From positions 1,054,001-1,118,000 of the forward strand of contig NZ_CP186925.1 in NCBI RefSeq assembly GCF_049562855.1: DNA of 64,000 bases. The letters are read 5' to 3'. This DNA is from Ruminococcus_C callidus. GTDB lineage: Bacteria > Bacillota > Clostridia > Oscillospirales > Ruminococcaceae. Below are positions 58,930 through 64,000 of this stretch, in pieces; the first letter of the stretch is position 1, and every line of letters begins with the position of its first letter. The notes beneath the pieces are model-generated. The model ran no database searches, was not told the origin of the DNA, and saw nothing but the letters and a program-made list of their open reading frames with translations. The position numbers and the translations under genes were made by a program.

Positions 58930-59063
58930 TGAACCCCGAACGGAACTTTTCCAAAAAGATTCCGAATGGCGAAGCATACCCTGTTTAAGAACGTTCAGAG
59001 GGCGTTTAGAATCGTTTGAAGATTTTTCTGCGAAAAACAACACCCAAAAAGAATACACGCAAT

Positions 59064-59093
59064 ATACGGGCGTACAGCGTCCGTATTTTTTTG
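59064..59093 (+). terminator. Terminator before the terminase block
   Basis: ATACGG pairs with CCGTAT (loop GCGTACAGCGT), followed by seven T. Confidence 0.75.
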
Positions 59094-59121
59094 ACCATTT
59101 TTCTGAAAGGAGTGACTGCAA

Positions 59122-59463
59122 ATGAACAGCCGAAAGAAAAAGAGCATCCACCAGCTGGCAGACGGTATCCTGCAATTTGAGGACAAGCGGAAATCCATTC
59201 CGCAAGCGGACTTTACCGATTTGCAGACGTTCCTCTCTGCCTACCTGAATACCCCGGAGCCGAAGAAGCGGAAAAAGCTGGCGGAGGAATTCCGGAAACG
59301 GCACATGGAGCTGTACGAATTCCTGCAAAGCAATCCGGAGCTAATCCGGGCAGAGACCAAGATCACCGCCACCCTACAGGCGGCGGCATCCGGAGCAGCC
59401 GAAGAAGAGGATAACGGGCAGATCACCAATCTGTTTGAGAAATTGCAGGAGGGACTGGCATGA
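59122..59463 (+). CDS. Small protein preceding the large terminase, 113 aa
   Basis: ATG 59122 with AAAGGAG upstream. Helical and highly charged (RKKKSIHQLADGILQFEDKRKSIPQADFTDLQTFLSAYLN, KKRKKLAEEFRKRHMELYEFL). Overlaps the terminase ATG by 4 bases, so it is coupled to it; a small-terminase or accessory packaging role is possible but no motif proves it. Confidence 0.7.
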   Translation: MNSRKKKSIHQLADGILQFEDKRKSIPQADFTDLQTFLSAYLNTPEPKKRKKLAEEFRKRHMELYEFLQSNPELIRAETKITATLQAAASGAAEEEDNGQITNLFEKLQEGLA

Positions 59464-60755
59464 TCTATCAGACTTTTTCCCCCAAGCAGATACAAGCCAT
59501 GCTCTGGTGGGCAATGCCGAAATTCCGGCAGTATGATGCTATCATCTGTGACGGCTCTGTCCGTTCCGGAAAGACCATGGCAATGAGCATCGGCTATCTG
59601 CTATGGAGTATGCGGAGCTTTGACCATGAGACATTTGCCTTTTGCGGCAAGACCATCGACAGCCTGAAACGCAATGTGGTCACGCCGATCCAGAAGTGGA
59701 TGGCAGGCGTGATGCAGCCGAAGATCAACCTGTCCAAGAACTATATGGACGTGGAATGGCAGGGGCATCACAACCGCTATTATTTTTTCGGCGGCAAGGA
59801 CGAGAGCAGCTATGCTCTCATTCAGGGTATCACCCTTGCCGGTGTCCTGCTGGACGAAGTGGCACTGATGCCCCGTTCTTTTGTGGATCAGGCAACGGCG
59901 AGATGCTCTGTCACCGGTTCTAAGATCTGGATGAACTGCAACCCGGACGGCAGCGAGGAACACTGGCTGTACAAGGAATGGATCGACAGCGTACACGGGA
60001 AAGCCGGCGAAAAGAACCGGCTGCACCTGCACTTCACCATGGAGGACAACCGTGCTCTCTCTGTATCTGTCCGGAAACGGTACGAGCGGATGTATTCCGG
60101 TGTGTTCTATGACCGGTATGTACTGGGCAAGTGGGTTATGGCGGACGGGCTGGTGTATCCGCAGTTCCAGAAGCTGCGGCACGTCATTCCGGACACTGTG
60201 CCGGATGTGCATTCCGGCGAGTTCTATCTCAGCTGTGACTACGGCACACTGAACCCGACCTCTGTCGGCTTATGGCACCTGTCCGGAGATGGCTATGCCA
60301 CCCGAATCCGGGAGTACTATTATGATGCCCGAAAAGAGGGACATTCCCGAACGGACGAGGAACACTACGCTGCACTGGAACAGCTTGCCGGAGATATTGC
60401 CCCCTATGTGCGGTATGTGATCGTAGACCCGTCTGCCGCCAGCTTTATTGAATGTATCCGGCGGCACGGGGTATTTCGGGTGCGGAAAGCCAACAACAGC
60501 GTTCTGGACGGCATCCGTGACACGTCCACGCTGCTGCAAGCCGGACGCATCCACATCTGTGAAGGCTGTACGGATATTATCCGGGAATTCGGGCTGTACT
60601 GCTGGGACAATCAAGCCAAAGGAAAAGACGCTGTGGTCAAGACCAACGACCACGCCATGGACGATATGCGGTATTTCGTCCGGACGGCGATGCAGCGGAC
60701 GCTGCGGGAATACCGGATGCCGCCGGCAGATGACAACGAGGAGGTGATGCCATGA
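59460..60755 (+). CDS. Phage terminase large subunit (PBSX family)
   Basis: 431 residues. The ATPase has Walker A GSVRSGKT (32-39) and Walker B LLDEVAL (D133, E134), followed by MNCNPDGSEEHWLYKEW. The C-terminal nuclease has acidic residues in SCDYGT, VIVDPSAASF and NDHAMDDMRYF. It packages DNA into the procapsid. The family is that of siphophages and PBSX rather than Mu gp28. Overlaps the portal gene by 4 bases. Confidence 0.93.
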   Translation: MIYQTFSPKQIQAMLWWAMPKFRQYDAIICDGSVRSGKTMAMSIGYLLWSMRSFDHETFAFCGKTIDSLKRNVVTPIQKWMAGVMQPKINLSKNYMDVEWQGHHNRYYFFGGKDESSYALIQGITLAGVLLDEVALMPRSFVDQATARCSVTGSKIWMNCNPDGSEEHWLYKEWIDSVHGKAGEKNRLHLHFTMEDNRALSVSVRKRYERMYSGVFYDRYVLGKWVMADGLVYPQFQKLRHVIPDTVPDVHSGEFYLSCDYGTLNPTSVGLWHLSGDGYATRIREYYYDARKEGHSRTDEEHYAALEQLAGDIAPYVRYVIVDPSAASFIECIRRHGVFRVRKANNSVLDGIRDTSTLLQAGRIHICEGCTDIIREFGLYCWDNQAKGKDAVVKTNDHAMDDMRYFVRTAMQRTLREYRMPPADDNEEVMP

Positions 60756-62095
60756 TCGATGCAACCCAGATCGCCGCAGCCATGCAGGTGCCCTGCCTGC
60801 TCAGCGGCGACATGATACAGCAGATGCAGCTGTGGGAAGAACTATATCTGAACCGTGCCGGCTGGATACGGAACCGTATCCGTTCCTGTCACATTCCGGC
60901 GAATATCGCACAGGAGCTGAAACGGCTGACACTGACGGAATTTTCCGCCACGGTACACGATGCGGCAGAACTGGAACAGGCGGTCAGCCGTGTGCTGCCG
61001 AAGCTGCGGCGGAAAATGGACTTCGGGCTTGCCATTGGCGGCTTGCTGCTGAAACCCTATTTCACGGCACAGGGTGTTTCGGTGGACATTGTGCCGCAGA
61101 ACGCCTATCTCCCGGTGAACTACACGGACGATTCCTGTGATGCGGTGGTGTGTCCGGAGGAAATTTCCATCGGCAGGGACTATTTCACCCGTCTGGAACT
61201 GCACGTCTATTCCCGGTTGCGGCAGACACACACCATTCAGAACCGCTGCTTCCGGTCTGCCAGTCCGGGAACACTGGGCACAGAGTGCAGTCTGGATGCA
61301 GTGCCGCAGTGGGCGGATGTATTGCCGGAAAAGGTGTATGAAAACGTACAGCGTCCGCTGTTTGCCATTTTTCAGACACCGGATTCCAACAACATCGACC
61401 CCACTTCACCGCTGGGCGTTTCGGTCTTTGCCGATGCCGTGGACTTTATCCGGGATGCGGATGAGCACTGGGAACGAATCCTGTGGGAACTGGAATCGTC
61501 CGAACGTGCCATTGATGCCACCGAGGATCTGTTCCGGTACAAGGACGGCAAGCCGGTACTGCCCAAGGGCAGAGAGCGGATGTTCCGCAGCTATGAGAAA
61601 ACGGACGGGCAGTCCTTTATCAATACCTTTTCTCCGGAAGTCCGGGACACTGCCTATTTCCATGCGTTCAATCAGATCCTGCGGCGGATCGAAAATGCGG
61701 TGGGGCTTTCCTACGGCACACTTTCCGAAGTATCCGATGTGGAGAAAACCGCAGAGGAAGTGCGAAGTTCCAAGCAGCGGAGCTTTTCCCGTGTAAAAGA
61801 CATTCAAGAAAATCTGCGGAACGCACTGGAGCAGATGCTCTATGGGATGCAGTTCTATCAGGACTACTACCGCAGTCAGAGCAGCCCACCGGTCAAGGCA
61901 ACCTTTAACTTCGGGGATGGTGTGCTGGAAGATCCAGACGTGGAGTACCAGCGGCGTGTGCAGATGGTACGGGACGGACTTCTGAAACCGTCTCTGTTTC
62001 TGGCGTGGTATTTTGACTGCTCTGAGGAAAAGGCAGCACAGATGATGCCGGAGCGGCAGGATGACGGCGGTTTATTTTCCGGTGGTGAGATCTGA
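60752..62095 (+). CDS. Phage portal protein
   Basis: 447 residues directly after the large terminase, the expected position. Typical portal traits are the helical N-terminus (MIQQMQLWEELYLNRAGW), the segment LAIGGLLLKPYF and VDIVPQNAYLPVNY, and the long C-terminal helices with SDVEKTAEEVRSSKQRSFSRVKDIQENL. It would form the dodecameric DNA channel of the head. Overlaps the MuF gene by 1 base (TGATG). Confidence 0.9.
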   Translation: MIDATQIAAAMQVPCLLSGDMIQQMQLWEELYLNRAGWIRNRIRSCHIPANIAQELKRLTLTEFSATVHDAAELEQAVSRVLPKLRRKMDFGLAIGGLLLKPYFTAQGVSVDIVPQNAYLPVNYTDDSCDAVVCPEEISIGRDYFTRLELHVYSRLRQTHTIQNRCFRSASPGTLGTECSLDAVPQWADVLPEKVYENVQRPLFAIFQTPDSNNIDPTSPLGVSVFADAVDFIRDADEHWERILWELESSERAIDATEDLFRYKDGKPVLPKGRERMFRSYEKTDGQSFINTFSPEVRDTAYFHAFNQILRRIENAVGLSYGTLSEVSDVEKTAEEVRSSKQRSFSRVKDIQENLRNALEQMLYGMQFYQDYYRSQSSPPVKATFNFGDGVLEDPDVEYQRRVQMVRDGLLKPSLFLAWYFDCSEEKAAQMMPERQDDGGLFSGGEI

Positions 62096-63927
62096 TGCAG
62101 AATTATGAGCCGGATGTGACTCAGCTGCTGGGGCTATATCAGCAGCTGGAAGATGATATTGTGGCAGACATGGTGCGGCGGATGCTGCGTATGGGGTTTG
62201 TGTCAGAAACCACCGCCTATCAGGCAGAGGTGCTGCAAACTGCCGGTATCCTGTATGATGACATTTTGCAGATGATCGCAGACCGGACAGATGCCAGTGT
62301 GGCACAGGTTCGGGCGATGTTTGAGGATGCCGGTGTGCGGACGGTGGAGATCGACAACGACACCCACGAAGCAGCCGGCGAAGCCCCGGCGGACATTCGG
62401 CAGGACGCAGGCATGAAGCAGGTGCTGGAAGCCGGATACCGGAAAACCCTTGGCACGATGCGGAATTTGGTCAGCACCACGGCGAACACCACGCAGACTG
62501 CTTTCCTGCAAGCCTGTGACCGGGCGTATATGCAGGTGTCCTCCGGAGCGCTCAGTTATCAGGATGCCATACGCATGGCGGTGCGAAATCTGGCGGACGG
62601 CGGAGCATATGTGACCTATCCCACTGGACACCGTGACCGCATTGATGTTGCGGTGCGGCGGTGTGTGCTGACGGGCGTGGGACAGACTGCGGCGGCAGTG
62701 GCAAAAAAACGTGCAGAGGATTCGGGCTGTCAGTACATGGAACTGACGGCACACGGCGGAGCAAGACCGGAGCACGCCAGATGGCAGGGGCAGCTTGTCC
62801 AGATACAGGGCAAACGCACCAGGAAGATCATTGACGGGCTGAAAGTCTTTACCCTGCAAGAAATCGGCTATGGGGACGGCAGAGGCTTCAAGGGCTGGAA
62901 CTGCCGGCACAACTGGCATCCGTACTATCCGGGACTGTCCACGCCGAACTACACATCGGAGGAGATCGCCAGGCTGGACGAAAAGAGCATTTCTTACAAC
63001 GGCGAGAAGTACACAGAGTATGAGATCAGCCAGATGCAGCGAAAGGGCGAGCGGAAGGTCAGAACACTAAAGCGGCGAGCGGCAGCGTTGGAGGAAGCAG
63101 CGAATAACACAGATGATCCGGTGTTAAAACAGGGTTTGAACAATGATTTTTCGGCGGTTTCCGTGCGTTTGAAAGATGCGGAAAAAACGCTGAAAGACTT
63201 CTGTCAGCAGACCGGACAGCGGAGAGATCCGTTCCGGGAGCAGGTCAATGGGTTCGGACGGTCTACGGCTCAGAGGGCGGTGCAGGCTGCAAAACGAGTT
63301 CAGAATGGCAAAAAAGAATTGACTTCTGGCGGTGACGGTGGTATAATAAAAGAACAGGAACGAATGCAAAGTTCTTCGGATTATGCTGTTCCAAAAGATT
63401 TGGTAAAAAGCAGAGAGTTCAGGAGCAAGTTTGATTCCATGGATTCAGATAAAAAGTTACAGCGGCAGTATTATCAGGTTGCTAAGAAAATGTTGAACCA
63501 TCGTTCAGGCACAAATGGTGAAGACTTGTATTTCTATAATACCAGAACAAAGAAATGGTATTCCTCAACAACAGGAACGCAAGCCGGAACGCCGGACTAT
63601 ACCGAAGAAATCCGCAGAGCGTTGCAAGAATCTGAAAAAGATGAAATCGTTTCGTTCCATAACCACCCACTTGGTATGCCGCCCAGTGCTGGTGATTTGA
63701 ATGCCGCATTGAAAAACGGGTATCAAAAGGGCTATACAATTGGACATGACGGTACGGTATTTGAATATACAGCACCAATATTTATTATCGATGAAGCGGT
63801 GTATAATAAGAGAATCAGTCTACATGCCGAAAAAGGAGATAGCGAATTCCAAGCACAGGTAAACGCACTCCTAGATTTGCAAGAATTTTATAAATTCAAA
63901 TTTAAGGAGATGAAATCAGATGGATGA
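62095..63927 (+). CDS. MuF-type minor head protein fused to a C-terminal JAB-like domain
   Basis: 610 residues. Residues 1-290 are the phage minor capsid protein 2/MuF region (RMAVRNLADGGAYVTYPTGHRDRIDVAVRRCVLTGVGQ, ELTAHGGARPEHARWQG, WNCRHNWHPYYPG). A charged linker (300-400) leads to a distinct C-terminal domain (about 425-610) with SFHNHPLGMPPSAGDL: H522, H524, S531 and D534 resemble the JAB/JAMM zinc-binding motif, with a spacer one residue shorter than in RadC. Base composition drops clearly after about 63,340, marking a module junction. Such fusions are known among polymorphic MuF toxins of temperate phages; enzymatic activity here is inferred. Confidence 0.88.
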   Translation: MQNYEPDVTQLLGLYQQLEDDIVADMVRRMLRMGFVSETTAYQAEVLQTAGILYDDILQMIADRTDASVAQVRAMFEDAGVRTVEIDNDTHEAAGEAPADIRQDAGMKQVLEAGYRKTLGTMRNLVSTTANTTQTAFLQACDRAYMQVSSGALSYQDAIRMAVRNLADGGAYVTYPTGHRDRIDVAVRRCVLTGVGQTAAAVAKKRAEDSGCQYMELTAHGGARPEHARWQGQLVQIQGKRTRKIIDGLKVFTLQEIGYGDGRGFKGWNCRHNWHPYYPGLSTPNYTSEEIARLDEKSISYNGEKYTEYEISQMQRKGERKVRTLKRRAAALEEAANNTDDPVLKQGLNNDFSAVSVRLKDAEKTLKDFCQQTGQRRDPFREQVNGFGRSTAQRAVQAAKRVQNGKKELTSGGDGGIIKEQERMQSSSDYAVPKDLVKSREFRSKFDSMDSDKKLQRQYYQVAKKMLNHRSGTNGEDLYFYNTRTKKWYSSTTGTQAGTPDYTEEIRRALQESEKDEIVSFHNHPLGMPPSAGDLNAALKNGYQKGYTIGHDGTVFEYTAPIFIIDEAVYNKRISLHAEKGDSEFQAQVNALLDLQEFYKFKFKEMKSDG

Positions 63928-64000
63928 TGTTGATATCAAAGAAAAAGATGTTGATATGAATGAAATTAGACGAATATGCTCTGAGAACACTATCGAAGAA
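63920..64000 (+). CDS. Start of the gene after the MuF-JAB fusion, cut by window edge
   Basis: The ATG at 63920 overlaps the MuF stop by 8 bases, with AAGGAGATG upstream. Only 27 codons are visible (MDDVDIKEKDVDMNEIRRIC...), acidic and AT-rich like the C-terminal module before it. Position and composition suit an immunity or antidote partner, but it is too short to judge. Confidence 0.6.
   Translation, partial: MDDVDIKEKDVDMNEIRRICSENTIEE

Larger units (their letters stand above)
58816..59121. other. 306-base gap with PIE remnant and terminator
   Basis: No supportable gene. It holds a degenerate PIE (58894-58929, with right end TTTGTGCGGTATTGCC), an AT-rich stretch, and a terminator at 59064-59093. 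It separates the NusG-like gene from the terminase block and would be the first place where an antiterminator matters. Confidence 0.6.
48230..64000 (+). mobile_element. Transposable (Mu-like) prophage, left and central part
   Basis: The order is repressor, small early genes, DDE transposase A, MuB-type ATPase, early accessory and replication-type genes, GemA, Mor, DUF2730-like, DUF3486, NusG-like, large terminase, portal, MuF. The transposition module is Mu-like, while the packaging and head genes (PBSX terminase, portal, MuF) are of the kind found in tailed siphophages of Firmicutes. Left boundary approximate (between 47.9 and 48.42 kb); the right end and tail genes are beyond the window. 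Confidence 0.9.

Noticed and set aside
1..64000. CRISPR array or known CRISPR-Cas genes
   Set aside because: The repeats seen are dispersed palindromic elements, not regularly spaced short repeats, and no cas gene is recognisable.

Overview
The window looks like a chromosome segment of a gut clostridium, most likely Ruminococcus or a close Ruminococcaceae relative. Strong AGGAGG-type ribosome sites, canonical sigma-A promoters with 17-base spacers, LytTR and ECF signalling genes, a GGGtGRT gene pair, oxygen-sensitive-type serine dehydratase and moderate GC all fit. This placement is inference from gene content; no rRNA is present.

Positions 1-48.2 kb are host chromosome. In order: coaX (cut by the window edge); a LytTR regulator/surface protein/7TM histidine kinase operon; a lipoprotein, a TM2 protein and a clostripain-like lipoprotein; a MATE transporter; tRNA-Pro(GGG); tcdA with a PLP sulfur-amino-acid enzyme; a two-gene locus of a 1950-residue ATPase plus a small HEPN-like protein (14.5-21.5 kb); cupin, GNAT and thrH; polA-rimI-membrane protein-tsaD; an Fe-S scaffold with its GGGtGRT partner; serine dehydratase, whose beta subunit carries an in-frame TAG; an FAH-family enzyme; an ECF sigma/anti-sigma pair; azlCD; a low-GC SMI1/KNR4 patch; cysK; a YbaK-like protein and an AraC regulator; and a four-gene flavin/iron-sulfur amine-oxidase-type operon followed by a nitroreductase and an iron alcohol dehydrogenase.

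From about 48.2 kb to the right edge lies the left and central part of a transposable (Mu-like) prophage. It has a repressor with operators, small early genes, a DDE transposase and MuB-type ATPase, replication-type genes, GemA, Mor, a DUF3486 small-terminase-like protein, a NusG-like protein, a PBSX-type large terminase, a portal protein, and a MuF head protein with a C-terminal JAB-like domain followed by the start of another gene. The right end is outside the window.

The most striking feature of the host DNA is a family of palindromic intergenic elements, here labelled PIE. They have ends of the type GGCAATACCGCACAA, occur in discrete sizes (six of exactly 172 bp, three of 46 bp, plus shorter forms) and are usually flanked by 4-bp duplications (GAAA, CTGA, TTTA, CTAG, TTAA). 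Many lie between a clear sigma-A promoter and its first gene. Two same-orientation 172-bp copies bracket the giant ATPase/HEPN locus, which is the best candidate here for an undescribed (possibly defensive) system.
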